Source: Comamonadaceae bacterium (GTDB lineage Bacteria > Pseudomonadota > Gammaproteobacteria > Burkholderiales > Burkholderiaceae_C). Taken from it: a stretch of 64,000 nucleotides of DNA. Positions within the stretch are counted from its first letter, which is position 1, and the number at the start of each line of letters is the position of its first letter. This document shows positions 8,994 through 19,502 of the stretch, piece by piece. The stretch covers positions 124,001 to 188,000 of the forward strand of contig JAIYAR010000013.1 of assembly GCA_027488985.1 (NCBI GenBank). The letters are read 5' to 3'. The notes under the pieces were generated by a model. It had not been told where the DNA came from, ran no database searches, and worked only from the letters and a program-made list of their open reading frames with translations. The translations under genes were made by a program, and so were the position numbers.

Positions 8994-10556
8994 TCAAGTC
9001 AGCACCAGGGCACCACGATTTTCTGCTTCGACGGTGAACAGGGACATCTGACGCACCAGCTCGGCGGCCTGCGTTTTGAGGCCGGTGGCGGCAGCCGCAA
9101 TTTCTTCGACCAACGCGGCGTTTTGCTGGGTTGCCTGGTCCAACTGCATCACCGCATTCCCCACCTGAGAGATACCGTTGGACTGCTCGCGGCTGGCTGC
9201 GCTGATTTCCACCAGAATGTTGCTGACGCGCTGAGTAGCTTGCAGCATGTCGCCCATGGTGGCTCCGGCGTCCTCTGCAAGTGTCGAGCCCTGGGCCACA
9301 CGCTCCACACTGGCACTGATGAGGGACTTGATTTCTTTCGCAGCCTCGGCGCTTCGACCTGCCAGAGAGCGCACTTCAGATGCAACCACAGCAAAACCCC
9401 GACCTTGCTCGCCCGCGCGGGCTGCTTCTACGGCTGCGTTCAGCGCGAGGATGTTGGTCTGGAATGCGATGCCCTCAATCACACTCACGATGCCGACAAT
9501 CTGGCGCGAGGAATCATTGATGCCCCGCATGGTCTCCACCACTTGAGCCACCACTTCGCCACCACGCTGTGCAACATCTGCGGCCTGTTGGGCCAGAACA
9601 TTGGCCTGGGCGGCGGAATCGGAGTTGGTGTTGACAACGGCGGTCAACTTTTCAATGGATTCTGCAGTTTGCTGCAGGGCAAAAGCCTGATTCTCGGTAC
9701 GCGCCGATAGGTCCTGGTTGCCTTGCGCAATCTCGGAGCTGGCGTTCGCCACGCTATCGGCTGCGTTTCGCACGGAGGTGACTGTGCGGTTGAGGCCAGC
9801 GCGCATTGTTTGCAAGGCAGCCTGCAAGGTACCCAAAATGTCGCGGCGCCCCTCATCCATCGTGATGCGCGTGGCCAGATCGCCATCGGCAATCAGCTTG
9901 GCCGCTTGGGTGCTGGCATAAACCGGCCCCTGAATATTGGTCAACACCAATCGGTAAACCAATAGTGCAATGACCGCCGCTATGGCCGCGGTAATCCACA
10001 TGGAGTTCACACCGACGGTGTAGGTTTTCTCAAAATCCTTGATGGAGCTATTGGCAAAAGCGGTGCTGTCCACCACGGTGGCATCCACTCCGGCGCGGTG
10101 CTCCAGATATTTGGCGTGCACTGCGCCGAGTTGAGCGCGTCCGCTTTCGAGCTGACCGGCAACCACGGGCTCCACGATCTGGGCGCGGGCAGCTGCGATG
10201 AAGGCATTCGCCGCTGTGTGCTGGGCACCCAAGAGTTTGGACTCCAAGCCGAAAGGCGGATTTTTGGTCCAATACTCCACGCGCTGCCCATACTCCGCGG
10301 CGAGCTCTTCAAACCTCTTTTTGCCATCGGCAGCAGAAAGGCTGCCATCCAACATCATGGACAGCACCAAGCGCATCTCGATCAGATACATGGGGGGCGG
10401 CAAAATGTCTGCCACTACATCTTTTGCAACGTAAACCTGCTCGGCTGACGCATCCAGTTTCTGAATGAAATGAAAGCCTTGAGCAGCTACGGCCAGCGCA
10501 GCCGCAACGCCAATGGCACCCAGAAGGGCCATTACCCAACGTAAAGACTTGAACAT
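8994..10556 (-). CDS. Methyl-accepting chemotaxis protein
   Basis: A 520-residue inner-membrane chemoreceptor. TM1 spans about residues 6-28 ([20 protein letters not shown]), then a periplasmic four-helix-bundle-like sensor, TM2 near 185-207 ([18 protein letters not shown]), HAMP, and a cytoplasmic signalling domain with the hairpin tip [19 protein letters not shown]. There is no C-terminal CheR pentapeptide. ATG 10556 is chosen because AAGGAG lies 5 bp upstream. An in-frame extension to 10643 lacks such a site. No che genes are nearby. Confidence 0.93.
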   Translation of the reverse strand: MFKSLRWVMALLGAIGVAAALAVAAQGFHFIQKLDASAEQVYVAKDVVADILPPPMYLIEMRLVLSMMLDGSLSAADGKKRFEELAAEYGQRVEYWTKNPPFGLESKLLGAQHTAANAFIAAARAQIVEPVVAGQLESGRAQLGAVHAKYLEHRAGVDATVVDSTAFANSSIKDFEKTYTVGVNSMWITAAIAAVIALLVYRLVLTNIQGPVYASTQAAKLIADGDLATRITMDEGRRDILGTLQAALQTMRAGLNRTVTSVRNAADSVANASSEIAQGNQDLSARTENQAFALQQTAESIEKLTAVVNTNSDSAAQANVLAQQAADVAQRGGEVVAQVVETMRGINDSSRQIVGIVSVIEGIAFQTNILALNAAVEAARAGEQGRGFAVVASEVRSLAGRSAEAAKEIKSLISASVERVAQGSTLAEDAGATMGDMLQATQRVSNILVEISAASREQSNGISQVGNAVMQLDQATQQNAALVEEIAAAATGLKTQAAELVRQMSLFTVEAENRGALVLT

Positions 10557-10611
10557 CCAAACTCCTTCGTCGTGAACCAAAATCAGGCGGCGAAGCACTG
10601 AAAGCGTGCAT

Positions 10612-10622
10612 TCATTCGCACA
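10612..10622 (-). promoter_or_regulatory. TGTGCGAATGA motif upstream of chemoreceptor gene
   Basis: This 11-mer lies 56-66 bp upstream of the chemoreceptor start in the gene's own orientation. The same 11-mer occurs at 47757 (minus), 55428 (plus) and 56033 (plus), always in an upstream region. A TATATT box lies just upstream of it, so it may be in the leader. Function unknown. Confidence 0.4.
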
Positions 10623-10777
10623 TGCCATGCGAATATAGATCACATTAACTGATTTAGAACATTATTTTCAGTACTAACAATATTTAAGCAAGAATAGGCC
10701 GACGTTGCTCCGTAGAACTAACCAGAGAACCAGACTGCCTACAATGCAGGCCCTGCTCCCCCTTCCAGCGCGCCGTC

Positions 10778-11566
10778 ATGACGAACCCCCATTCCGCCCT
10801 TCCCGACACCCCTGATGCAGCTTCCCAGCCCGAGGAAGCGACCAAGCCGTTCATGCGGACCATCAAGAGTTTTGTGAAGCGCGCAGGCCGCATGGGCAGC
10901 GGGCAGGAGCGCGCCATGGCCGAGTTGGGCCCGCAATTCTTGGTGCCCTACCAGCCATCCGCTATCAATTTCGAAGCTGCTTTCGCAGGTGCGGCGGGCG
11001 CTGGAGCCGCAAATGATGTGAAACGCCCAGTGGTGCTGGAAATCGGCTTCGGCATGGGCGAGGCCACCGCCCAAATCGCCCTCACCCTACCGGGCACCAA
11101 CTTTTTGTGCTGCGAAGTGCATGAGCCCGGCGTGGGCGCCTTGCTCAAACGGATTGGCGAACACAACATCCCCAACATCCGTATCTGCAACCATGATGCG
11201 GTGGAGGTCATTGACCACATGCTCCCGCTGGCCAGCCTGGACGGCGTGCACATCTTCTTTCCAGACCCCTGGCACAAGACCAAGCACAACAAGCGCCGCT
11301 TGATCCAGTCGCCGCTGGTCGCCAAGCTCGCTGCCCGGCTCAAGCCCGGCGGCTACCTGCATGCCGCCACCGACTGGCAGCCTTACGCGGAGCAGATTCT
11401 CGAAGTGTTGAGTGCAGAGCCCAAGCTCAAAAACCGTGCCTTACCCGGCCACCCCGAACTGGCCGGCTACTCTCCCAAACCGCACTACCGGCCACTCACC
11501 AAGTTTGAAAACCGCGGCATCAAGCTCGGCCACGGGGTGTGGGACGTGGTGTTCGAGCGCGTCTAA
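10778..11566 (+). CDS. trmB: tRNA (guanine-N7-)-methyltransferase
   Basis: A 262-residue SAM-dependent enzyme forming m7G46 in tRNA. The SAM-binding motif [17 protein letters not shown] is near residue 86, [15 protein letters not shown] is the family signature near 165, and the C-terminal tail contains TKFENRG. The N-terminal 25 residues are low complexity and precede the conserved [13 protein letters not shown] block. The start ATG 10778 is the first in frame. Its stop lies 43 bp before the RluA-type gene. Confidence 0.95.
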   Translation: MTNPHSALPDTPDAASQPEEATKPFMRTIKSFVKRAGRMGSGQERAMAELGPQFLVPYQPSAINFEAAFAGAAGAGAANDVKRPVVLEIGFGMGEATAQIALTLPGTNFLCCEVHEPGVGALLKRIGEHNIPNIRICNHDAVEVIDHMLPLASLDGVHIFFPDPWHKTKHNKRRLIQSPLVAKLAARLKPGGYLHAATDWQPYAEQILEVLSAEPKLKNRALPGHPELAGYSPKPHYRPLTKFENRGIKLGHGVWDVVFERV

Positions 11567-11609
11567 GCACTCAAGCCTGCGAGAGAAGACGCAACAACAG
11601 GCCCCGGCC

Positions 11610-12569
11610 ATGGCGCGTTCCCGGCCCCTTGCACCCGCGGCACGCCACGGGGTACGCGCCAGCTGCGTGGTGGTGACGCCGGGGCCTTGGCCGGACCTGC
11701 TCGATTTTTTTTGCCAGCGCTTCGTATCGATATCTGCAGATATTTGGCAAGCGCGATTCGCGTCTGAGGACATCCTCGACGCTGAAGGCCATGTGGCCCG
11801 TGCTACTGATGCGGCCACCGCTGGCAGGCGCCTCTACTATTACCGCGAAGTGCCGGATGAACCCACTATCCCGTTTCTAGAAGAAGTGATCTGGCACGAC
11901 GAGAACCTGCTGGTCGTCGACAAGCCACACTTTCTGCCTGTAGTGCCCAGCGGCAAGCATGTGCGCGAAACGCTGTTGGCCCGGCTTCAGCTCCGGCTGG
12001 ACTTGCCGGACCTCTCCCCGGTCCATCGCATTGACAAAGATACGGCCGGGTTGGTAATGTTCACGGTACGGCCTGCTGACCGCAATGCCTATCAGGCCCT
12101 TTTCCGCGGGCGACAAGTGGGTAAGGTGTATGAGTGCATTGCACCTTGGAACCCGGCACTGGTCTGGCCGATGCATCGTGAAAGCCGTATTGGCGACCCA
12201 GAACACTTCATGCAGCAAGCCGAAGTGCCCGGCGAAGTAAACGCCATCACCGACATAGCACCGCTGGAAGTGGCGGGCGATTGGGCCCGCTACGCGCTAC
12301 GCCCGCTGTCGGGCCAGCGCCACCAGCTTCGGGTGCACATGAACGCACTGGGCTTGCCCATCCTGCACGACGGCATCTACCCGGTGCTGACCCCCGAAGG
12401 CGCCAATGACTACCGCCGCCCTCTGCAGTTGCTGGCCCGCAGCCTGGAGTTCATTGATCCGCTGAGTGGGGTTCTGCGCAGGTTTGAGAGCCGGCGCACA
12501 CTCATGCCGTTGGCAGAAGTGCCTCCAGTGCAGCCACATCGACCGAATCCCGCTGAGCCGGGAGCATGA
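11610..12569 (+). CDS. RluA-family pseudouridine synthase
   Basis: A 319-residue RNA pseudouridine synthase. The catalytic Asp lies in VHRIDKDTAGLVMFT near residue 139, with later RHQLRVHMNALGLPILHD as the conserved C-terminal block. The start ATG 11610 (MARSRPLAP) is chosen because the upstream part of the open frame overlaps trmB and looks like its shadow. There is no S4 domain of normal length. The target RNA cannot be named. Its 3' end overlaps the convergent HD-GYP gene by 68 bp. Confidence 0.88.
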   Translation: MARSRPLAPAARHGVRASCVVVTPGPWPDLLDFFCQRFVSISADIWQARFASEDILDAEGHVARATDAATAGRRLYYYREVPDEPTIPFLEEVIWHDENLLVVDKPHFLPVVPSGKHVRETLLARLQLRLDLPDLSPVHRIDKDTAGLVMFTVRPADRNAYQALFRGRQVGKVYECIAPWNPALVWPMHRESRIGDPEHFMQQAEVPGEVNAITDIAPLEVAGDWARYALRPLSGQRHQLRVHMNALGLPILHDGIYPVLTPEGANDYRRPLQLLARSLEFIDPLSGVLRRFESRRTLMPLAEVPPVQPHRPNPAEPGA

Positions 12570-15414
12570 ACCGGTCCGCAAATGTCTGCCAGAGGCCGCT
12601 GTGCAAAAAGTAACTGAAGAGCTCGGCGTCGATGTGCTGATCTTTGGCCATGAACGCCATGATGCGCAAGGACTCTGACACGGTTTTTGCACTCTTGTAA
12701 GGCCGGTCAGCCGCCGTCAGCGCCTCGAAAATATCGGCCAGCGCCATGACCCGGTCCGGCAGGCCGAGCTGGTCTGCAGTGAGTTTGCGGGGGTAGCCGC
12801 GACCATCCAGCTTTTCGTGGTGGTTGGCTGCGATTTCTGGCACTTTGGCCAGGTGTTCGGGCCATGGCAGGCTGCGCAGCATGACCAGCGTTTGGACAAT
12901 GTGGTCGTTGATCTTGAAGCGATCTTCTTCCGTCAAGGTGCCCCGGCGGATACCCAGGTTGTAGAGCTCACCCATGTTGCGCTCATTGGCCGGCAGCGCC
13001 ATGTCGAAACCATGGAGGTTGGCGGGGTTGTCTTTCTCCACCGCAGGTTTGCGTTCACCCCATGGAACTACATGCTCAGGAAGGTCTGCCAGCAGCTGCT
13101 CTTGCACCGGAAGTGCATCTGTGACCTCCGCCATACGGCGCAATTCCTCTGCGGATAGGCCGGCACGCTTGTCGAAGTGGCGCATCCAGGGGGTGGCGCC
13201 GATCAGCCGCAGACGGGCAAGGTCGGCATCGGCCATGAATTCCCCGCCTACATTGCAGCGCGCAACAAAGGCGAAATCGTCCAAAAGCCGGTCCCGGGTC
13301 GCTGCGAGCTTTCCGGCAGCTTCACCGGCATCTGCCCCCGCCAGTACGCCCTGCAATGAGGCAATTTCTGCATCGCGCCACAACACTTCATACCGCATGC
13401 GCACTTCGTGAATGCGGTTGTAGATGGTCTCCAGCTTGGTCGCTTTGTCGATGATGTGCTCCGGACTGGTGACCTTGCCGCAGTCGTGCAACCAGGCGGC
13501 CAGGTGGAACTCGTAGCGCTGTTCCTCCGACATTTGAAATGCCGCATACGGCCCGCTTTGCTCGGCAGCCAACCGGTCAACCAGCATGCCCGCCAGCCGC
13601 GGGACCCGCTCACAATGCCCGCCGGTGTAGGGGCTCTTGGCATCAATGGCACCGGCCATTAACTTGATGATCGCGTCCAACAGCGCCTTTTGAGATGCCA
13701 GCAGTTGCCGCGTCTCAATGGCAACGGCCAAGCTACCTGAGAGTTTGCGCACGAATTCTGCAAACGCCGGCGCGGCATGGCGCTCGTCTGCCGCATGTTG
13801 AACGGCCAGCAAGCCTTCCAGGCGACCGGTGCGACCACGCAACTCTTGCTGAAAAACCAGTTCATTGGCGGCCCGGGGTTCCGGGCGTGATGGCTGCGCT
13901 GGACTCGCATAGGCAAAGCTGGCATGCGCAAAACCATCGACCTGGCCCCGTCGTGCCACCTCCACCATTTGTTGCTGCTTGGCATCCCACAAATAGACGA
14001 CACCGCCATTGCAGCGGGTGGCATGCACCAATTGGTCCAGAACCTTGGACAACATGTCTTCCACATCCCGCTCGGTGGCCATGGTGTGGGAGAGGTCCAG
14101 AAAGGTTTCTATGGTCAGGCTGGTGTCACTCAGCGCGGAGGACAGCCGGTTGACCTCCAGCACCCAGCTGTCTTTCTCAGATTCATCATGAAAGTCAAAA
14201 CCGACCATGCGTGCGGCTTTCAGAGTCAATCTGTCCAGACTTTTTCCTATCGTGGCACCAACCCACCATCCCACAGGGAGCAAGGCCAACACGACCAAAG
14301 CGATGAGCAAGCCGAGGTTGCGCCGCTTGTGGCGCAAATCACCCAACAAATCATCGCTGGGCGCCGTGACCAACAGTTGGTGTACTTCGCCGCGCCAGCC
14401 CTCGAAAGGGATCACCACCCCCATCCATTCGACCCCAGCCACATCGAACAAAGCCACAGAACCTTCGCGGGGCTGCATGGCGTACAAGGCTGCCAGTGCG
14501 GGTACATCGATGTCTTTCACCGGTGCAAATGTCAAACTTTCACCCGCTTTCCGCAGGACCTTCGTCATGTCGGGATATGCCAGCACCGTACCTGCTTTGT
14601 CGACCAACGCGAGCTCTGAATGGGGCGTCATGCGCAGCCCCTCCATGCTTTTGGCCAAGTCGTCCAGCACGACATCTATCCCGAAAACTGCACCGCCTTG
14701 CGCAGCGCTGCGGCTCATGGTCAAACCCAGCTGCCGGGTGGTAAAGAAAACGTACGGCAGGGAAGTTTGGGTATCTGAAGCATCCGTGGCCTCGCTAAAC
14801 CAGCCACGAGTGCGGGGATCGAACTGGTATTCCGGCTGCACGCGGCGTTGCAGAAGGTTCAGTGTGGCTGTGTAGAACAGAAACTCCCCCTTCACGAGCC
14901 CTGCCGGGGTGCGCTCAATGCTCTGCACCAGGAAATTGGACCTTGGAGGCGCATCAAATCGCCGGCGGATTTCTGGCGTATCCAGCGGCCGCAACAGGAA
15001 AAACTCGCCATCGCCGTAACCCACATAGATGGCGGAGGCCAATGGATTGCCCGCCAGCACATCCGCTAGAGTGGGTAGTCGCAGCAGCCGCTCATCCAGG
15101 CTGCGGGCATTCGCCAAAGAACCGGTCGCCAGCAATTGCAATGTGACCTGTGCCGGCTCCAGCATGCGGTACGACTTTTCGGTGATCAGCTTGCCGGCAT
15201 CCATGGCGCTGCGCGACGCGGTATCCAGCAGGCTCTGGCGCGCCCCTTGCCAGCCCACACTGATGATCAAGGCCGCCAGAACCAGCATGGAGAGTACGAC
15301 CGCCGATGCGATAGAAAGGCGGATGGGCCAGCCCCGGCCTTCCTGGACTTGTTCCGGCCGGTTTATTCCGCCCAGAAAGTCCTTCCCACCCTGAGAAGCC
15401 AATGGTTCCGGCAT
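12502..15414 (-). CDS. Membrane HD-GYP phosphodiesterase with Cache-like sensor and GAF
   Basis: A 970-residue signalling protein, probably degrading cyclic di-GMP. TM1 is at about 32-54, a large periplasmic Cache-like sensor at 60-360, TM2 at about 367-390, a GAF-like region at about 440-570, then HD-GYP. Metal residues are visible: H643-D644 in HDCGK, H838 in INDH, and HHEKLDGRGYP at 865-875. The gap between HDCGK and the third His is near 195 residues, where about 60 is usual, so roughly 130 residues are inserted. The start has GGGGAGAGAGC before ATG. It overlaps the RluA-type gene tail to tail. Confidence 0.9.
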   Translation of the reverse strand: MPEPLASQGGKDFLGGINRPEQVQEGRGWPIRLSIASAVVLSMLVLAALIISVGWQGARQSLLDTASRSAMDAGKLITEKSYRMLEPAQVTLQLLATGSLANARSLDERLLRLPTLADVLAGNPLASAIYVGYGDGEFFLLRPLDTPEIRRRFDAPPRSNFLVQSIERTPAGLVKGEFLFYTATLNLLQRRVQPEYQFDPRTRGWFSEATDASDTQTSLPYVFFTTRQLGLTMSRSAAQGGAVFGIDVVLDDLAKSMEGLRMTPHSELALVDKAGTVLAYPDMTKVLRKAGESLTFAPVKDIDVPALAALYAMQPREGSVALFDVAGVEWMGVVIPFEGWRGEVHQLLVTAPSDDLLGDLRHKRRNLGLLIALVVLALLPVGWWVGATIGKSLDRLTLKAARMVGFDFHDESEKDSWVLEVNRLSSALSDTSLTIETFLDLSHTMATERDVEDMLSKVLDQLVHATRCNGGVVYLWDAKQQQMVEVARRGQVDGFAHASFAYASPAQPSRPEPRAANELVFQQELRGRTGRLEGLLAVQHAADERHAAPAFAEFVRKLSGSLAVAIETRQLLASQKALLDAIIKLMAGAIDAKSPYTGGHCERVPRLAGMLVDRLAAEQSGPYAAFQMSEEQRYEFHLAAWLHDCGKVTSPEHIIDKATKLETIYNRIHEVRMRYEVLWRDAEIASLQGVLAGADAGEAAGKLAATRDRLLDDFAFVARCNVGGEFMADADLARLRLIGATPWMRHFDKRAGLSAEELRRMAEVTDALPVQEQLLADLPEHVVPWGERKPAVEKDNPANLHGFDMALPANERNMGELYNLGIRRGTLTEEDRFKINDHIVQTLVMLRSLPWPEHLAKVPEIAANHHEKLDGRGYPRKLTADQLGLPDRVMALADIFEALTAADRPYKSAKTVSESLRIMAFMAKDQHIDAELFSYFLHSGLWQTFADRFMLPAQRDSVDVAALEALLPTA

Positions 15415-15496
15415 GCTCTCTCCCCGTTGATGAAGTCACCGCAACGAGAATAAATCATCTTCATCTCACTGTGGCTACATTCATGAGCTGCATCTT

Positions 15497-16582
15497 CTAA
15501 GGCTGCGTGGGCGGAAGGCTCCGGCCATGCAGCGTGTCACTTCTGCGGAAAGCATCCGCCTGCTGTTGCGCCTCTCGGGCTCGCTCAGCCGCGTACGCCT
15601 GCAAGTTGGCCAATGCTGCGGCAGAGGGCGCAGCGCCTCCGGGGGCTGCCCGCATCAAGGCTTCAAAACTTTGGCGGTAAGGCTGTGCGACCTCTGTGTC
15701 CATGCGGCCCGCCATCGATTCAAACGTAACTCCATTTTTTTGAACATCATTCAAAATTGAGCCCCATCGTTCATTGATGCGCTCCTCGTCTGAAAGAAAG
15801 CGTTGAATGCTCTGACGCGCCTTGATTTCTTCAGTCAACAGATAAGCAGGCTCGGGCAACCAGAGGCCCATCGACACCAGTGCAACGAACAGCGCTGAAG
15901 CCGACCACCAAGGGCGCAAGCCAGCCACCGGACTGGCAGCTGCCCAAGGCCTTAGTAACACGCCGGCCCAGAGCATGCCGGCCACCAGCCCACCGCCGTG
16001 GGCCGAGTTGTCAATGCCCGGTAAAAACCAGCCCAAGCCCAACATGAGCGCCGAAAAACCCAAGGCGCCACCAAACAACCAACGGAATTCTCCCGCGTCC
16101 AATTGCTTGCGCTCTACCCATAGAAACACGAGCAAAGCCCCGTAAAGCCCGAAAACCGCACCGGAAGCTCCGCCGGACACCGCACGGTTGCCTTGCACCA
16201 CCAAAGAGAGAAGATTGCCGCAAACGCCAGCGCCGAGATACAGCGCCAGGAACCGCCAACGACCCAGCAAACGCTCCAAAAGCCGGCCGATATCCCACAG
16301 TGCCCACATGTTCACCGCCAGGTGCCAGACCCCGAAGTGGATGAACATGGCACTCAGCAAGCGCCACCACTGCCCGTCCTGGGTGGCGGGTGCAAAGTTG
16401 GCACCCCAATCCAATTGCACGCCATGCGTGGCATGCCACCAGCCCCCACCCGCAGCCGACATAGCCAGAAAAACCACCACATTGAGGGCAAGGAGCCCCA
16501 CTGTGACCGGAACCGATCGCGCAGGACTGCGCATGAGGTCAGTCAATAAAGAAGGAACTTTCGACACAGGAACATGCGACAT
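15497..16582 (-). CDS. Rhomboid family intramembrane serine protease
   Basis: A 361-residue polytopic membrane protease. The catalytic Ser is in SGGASGAVFGLYG and the catalytic His in NSAHGGGLVAG, with WHLAVNMWALWDIG as the conserved second-helix block. Six hydrophobic segments fill residues 24-235. A soluble, charged C-terminal part (about 250-361) ends in a low-complexity tail. The substrate is unknown. It lies 38 bp downstream of the TIGR03790 gene on the same strand. Confidence 0.92.
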   Translation of the reverse strand: MSHVPVSKVPSLLTDLMRSPARSVPVTVGLLALNVVVFLAMSAAGGGWWHATHGVQLDWGANFAPATQDGQWWRLLSAMFIHFGVWHLAVNMWALWDIGRLLERLLGRWRFLALYLGAGVCGNLLSLVVQGNRAVSGGASGAVFGLYGALLVFLWVERKQLDAGEFRWLFGGALGFSALMLGLGWFLPGIDNSAHGGGLVAGMLWAGVLLRPWAAASPVAGLRPWWSASALFVALVSMGLWLPEPAYLLTEEIKARQSIQRFLSDEERINERWGSILNDVQKNGVTFESMAGRMDTEVAQPYRQSFEALMRAAPGGAAPSAAALANLQAYAAERAREAQQQADAFRRSDTLHGRSLPPTQP

Positions 16583-16620
16583 AAGAGCCCCAGTCTAATG
16601 AGTCGACCCGTCGATGAACC

Positions 16621-17733
16621 TCAGCGCCCGAAAGGGACTGCCAAGGGCTCACCAACCAACACGCCCTGTGCCGGCCAAGCCACACTGCGCCAATAGGCTT
16701 CTAGTGCAGTGGCACCTTGCAGGTAGTTCAACAACAGGACTTGCGGATGAGGGAATTTCTGCCAATGGTTGCAGGGTTCGCTCACCGTGCCATAGCTGGC
16801 CGTGGCGCCAGCTTCCAGCCACTCGAGTGCAGTCATTTGCCCAGTGGCGTTGTTGAGTTGGCCACCGAACGATGTGAGGTGATCCGCCAGCGCCCCGGGT
16901 AACCAGTCAATGCTTGCCGGGCTATCCACCCGCACTGCACCAGTTTGGTACAGCACGACGCGACCGGGCAGATCTGCCTTGTCACTTTGCACCCGGAGTT
17001 GTGCCCCTAGCGAAAGCATGGGGTCAGGCTGCCCCATGGATGGCACGGGCGGATACCATGCCGCGCGCACATTGCGGGCCGCATCCGCGGTACGCAAAAG
17101 GACCATGCTGGCAGGCGGCACGCCCCGCTTGCCCAGTTGCCGATCAGAGGCCACACCGCGATCGATCAGCGCCACCCCACTCGTCACGGTTTTGCCGGCC
17201 AGCAACATGCTGGGGCGCACCCCAAAATCGGCAAACGGCCGGACGCTGGTTTGGTTGAACAGAACCGACGGTGGACTGGGCGCACAAGTCTGACTGCAGA
17301 GCTCAGGCACAAAGCCCAGCGTCAACGCCGACGTGATGGAGTTGCATTCCACGGCATAAGGCTGCGTCCATGCCAAGACCAGTGCCTGCACCTTGGGCCC
17401 CATTGCGGATTTGATCTCCAGAGCGAGCGCTTCAAACTCTGCAACATTCAGCGAAGCTTTCACCGGCATGGCCACCCGCAGCACCTGCTCAGCAGGTATG
17501 CCGCGCTGGCGGGCATAGTGCTCTCCTACTGCCACTGAATAGGGGTCGTTGATGTTGATCACCAGCCCCATGTCTGCCGGGCCTAAATGCCCACTCACCC
17601 GTGGCACGCTAATCCACACCGGCTTGGCAGGCAATGCACTTTGCGCCGCGACCGGAGCAGATATCGCGCACAGCGCGAGGCTGGCACAGACTGCCAGTCG
17701 CCCCACCGATTTCAGATCAAACCAGTTGCGCAT
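16621..17733 (-). CDS. TIGR03790 family secreted protein
   Basis: A 370-residue protein with an N-terminal signal peptide (LAVCASLALCAISAPVAAQ). The mature part has VININDPYSVAVGEHYARQRGIP near residue 60, which I recognise as the opening of the TIGR03790 family. The function of that family is unknown to me. A Cys-rich patch (LCSQTCAPSPPS) may form disulfides in the periplasm. Its start overlaps the end of pabBC by 17 bp, indicating co-translation. Confidence 0.8.
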   Translation of the reverse strand: MRNWFDLKSVGRLAVCASLALCAISAPVAAQSALPAKPVWISVPRVSGHLGPADMGLVININDPYSVAVGEHYARQRGIPAEQVLRVAMPVKASLNVAEFEALALEIKSAMGPKVQALVLAWTQPYAVECNSITSALTLGFVPELCSQTCAPSPPSVLFNQTSVRPFADFGVRPSMLLAGKTVTSGVALIDRGVASDRQLGKRGVPPASMVLLRTADAARNVRAAWYPPVPSMGQPDPMLSLGAQLRVQSDKADLPGRVVLYQTGAVRVDSPASIDWLPGALADHLTSFGGQLNNATGQMTALEWLEAGATASYGTVSEPCNHWQKFPHPQVLLLNYLQGATALEAYWRSVAWPAQGVLVGEPLAVPFGR

Positions 17734-19483
17734 CCAGCCAGCCCCGCAGGCTGTTGATAAACGCCATGCTCCGCACCTTCGGCAAATCCTCCACCCGCAT
17801 CACTTGCACTTTCAAGCGCCCCTGCGCCAGCAGCACCTCGCGCCCTATTCCCGGCAACATGCCACAGGACAAGGGTGGCGTGACCCACTGTCCTTCGACA
17901 AGGAAAGCGATGTTGCCGCGCGTGCACTCGGTCACTTCGCCTTGCGGGTTGAAGAGAATGGTGTCAAACACCGCAGGGTCACGGGGCGTGAAAGCGTCGT
18001 AATGGGCGCGGCGGGTGGTCTTGAAACGAACAAACTCGCCATGCGCTTCTTCCAAGGGGCGATCGGCCAGCAGCAGCTTCACCGGCACCGGTGTGTCTGT
18101 CAAAGCAAACGCCTCGACAGTGCATGCACCACCCGGCTGCAACAACAGACGCACACGCCACGCGCCAGAGGGATGTGCTTGCACAACTTCGGCTAACGTC
18201 TGTGCGACTTTCACCTCATTCCACACAAAGCCGAAGTGGGCCGCTGCCCCTGCCATGCGCCGCAGATGCAAGGCTTGGTTTTGCACAACGCCCTCACGCA
18301 GGGCCAAGGTTTCGAGCAGCTCAAAGGGCTGGCTGGCCCGCTCCAGGAACATGCGCTTGCTGCGCCACTCTTGCCATTCACCCTCAGCTTGGGCGTCAAA
18401 GGTAATGCCACTACCTATGCCGCAACGCGCCCGGCCTTCGCGCACGGTGACGGTACGGATAGGCACATTGAAAGTAGCGTGACCGCCGGGCCGCACCACG
18501 CCCACCGCGCCGCAGTACACCCCGCGCGCATCCGGCTCCAGCGCCTTGATCTGCCGCATGGCCTGCACCTTGGGCGCGCCGGTGACCGAGCCGCAAGGGA
18601 ACAAAGCCGCAAACACGTCCCACAGACTCGTGCCCTCGCGGGTGGTGGCCACCACGTCGGAGGTCATCTGCCAGACGGTGGGCAGCGCTTCCAGATGGAA
18701 CAGGCGAGGCACTTTCACACTGAAAGGCTGTGCCACACGAGAGAGGTCGTTGCGGATCAAGTCCACAATCATCACATTCTCGGCCTGCTCTTTGGGGGTG
18801 CTGCGCAAGCGCTCCGCGTTGGCCGCGTCCTCATGGCGGTTGGCGCCCCGGGCCGCCGTGCCCTTCATGGGACGACTCAGAATGCACTGACCATCCCAGT
18901 CGAAAAAAAGCTCCGGCGAGACGGATAAAACCTGTTCGTCGCCGGTATCGATAAAGGCGCCATAGGCCCTTGGCTGCGAACGCCGTAACGCCGCAAACCA
19001 GGCCCAGGCACTGTCAGCAGCGCTCGAAGGAAGCGACCCTGAAAAGGGCGCCTCCAGCTGCGCGGTGTAGTTCAACTGATAAAGGTCACCGGCAGCAATG
19101 GCCTCGTGGATACGCGCCATGTTGGCATCGAACCCGTTGCGGTTGAAGCGTGGGGTCCAGGGGACATACGGCTCAGGCATTGTGGGCTGCTGCACATCAG
19201 CATCGGCCAAGGGCTGCGCATGTACACCGAACCACACCAGCGGACCTTCGGCCGCATGCACCTGCAGCGCCGCATCAAAGGCAGGCGCAGCCTCGTAGCG
19301 CACATAGCCCACGCACCAAAGGCCCTGGCGGCTCAATGCATCCACCTGCTCCAGCACGGGCCGCACCTCGTCCAGCGTGCGGGCCACCAACACCTGCTGC
19401 GGCTCACCGAAAGCGAGACGCACCGGGGTCTGGCCTGCGTGGTAGGGGTCGCCGAATTCCAGCTGCGCGCGGGGAATCGTCAT
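17717..19483 (-). CDS. pabBC: Fused aminodeoxychorismate synthase component I / aminodeoxychorismate lyase
   Basis: A bifunctional p-aminobenzoate enzyme for folate synthesis, 588 residues. The N-terminal PabB part (to about 375) has AAGDLYQLNYTAQLE, the chorismate-binding SRPMKGTAARGA, VDLIRNDLSRVA and FPCGSVTGAPKVQAM. The C-terminal PabC-like PLP lyase half ends with LFNPQGEVTECTRGNIAFLV and PPLSCGMLPGIGREVLL. ATG 19483 is preferred over an in-frame TTG at 19489. It sits between a transglutaminase gene (19-bp gap) and the TIGR03790 gene (17-bp overlap). Confidence 0.92.
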   Translation of the reverse strand: MTIPRAQLEFGDPYHAGQTPVRLAFGEPQQVLVARTLDEVRPVLEQVDALSRQGLWCVGYVRYEAAPAFDAALQVHAAEGPLVWFGVHAQPLADADVQQPTMPEPYVPWTPRFNRNGFDANMARIHEAIAAGDLYQLNYTAQLEAPFSGSLPSSAADSAWAWFAALRRSQPRAYGAFIDTGDEQVLSVSPELFFDWDGQCILSRPMKGTAARGANRHEDAANAERLRSTPKEQAENVMIVDLIRNDLSRVAQPFSVKVPRLFHLEALPTVWQMTSDVVATTREGTSLWDVFAALFPCGSVTGAPKVQAMRQIKALEPDARGVYCGAVGVVRPGGHATFNVPIRTVTVREGRARCGIGSGITFDAQAEGEWQEWRSKRMFLERASQPFELLETLALREGVVQNQALHLRRMAGAAAHFGFVWNEVKVAQTLAEVVQAHPSGAWRVRLLLQPGGACTVEAFALTDTPVPVKLLLADRPLEEAHGEFVRFKTTRRAHYDAFTPRDPAVFDTILFNPQGEVTECTRGNIAFLVEGQWVTPPLSCGMLPGIGREVLLAQGRLKVQVMRVEDLPKVRSMAFINSLRGWLDAQLV

Positions 19484-19502
19484 GGGCAAGTGCGCTGCAG
19501 AC

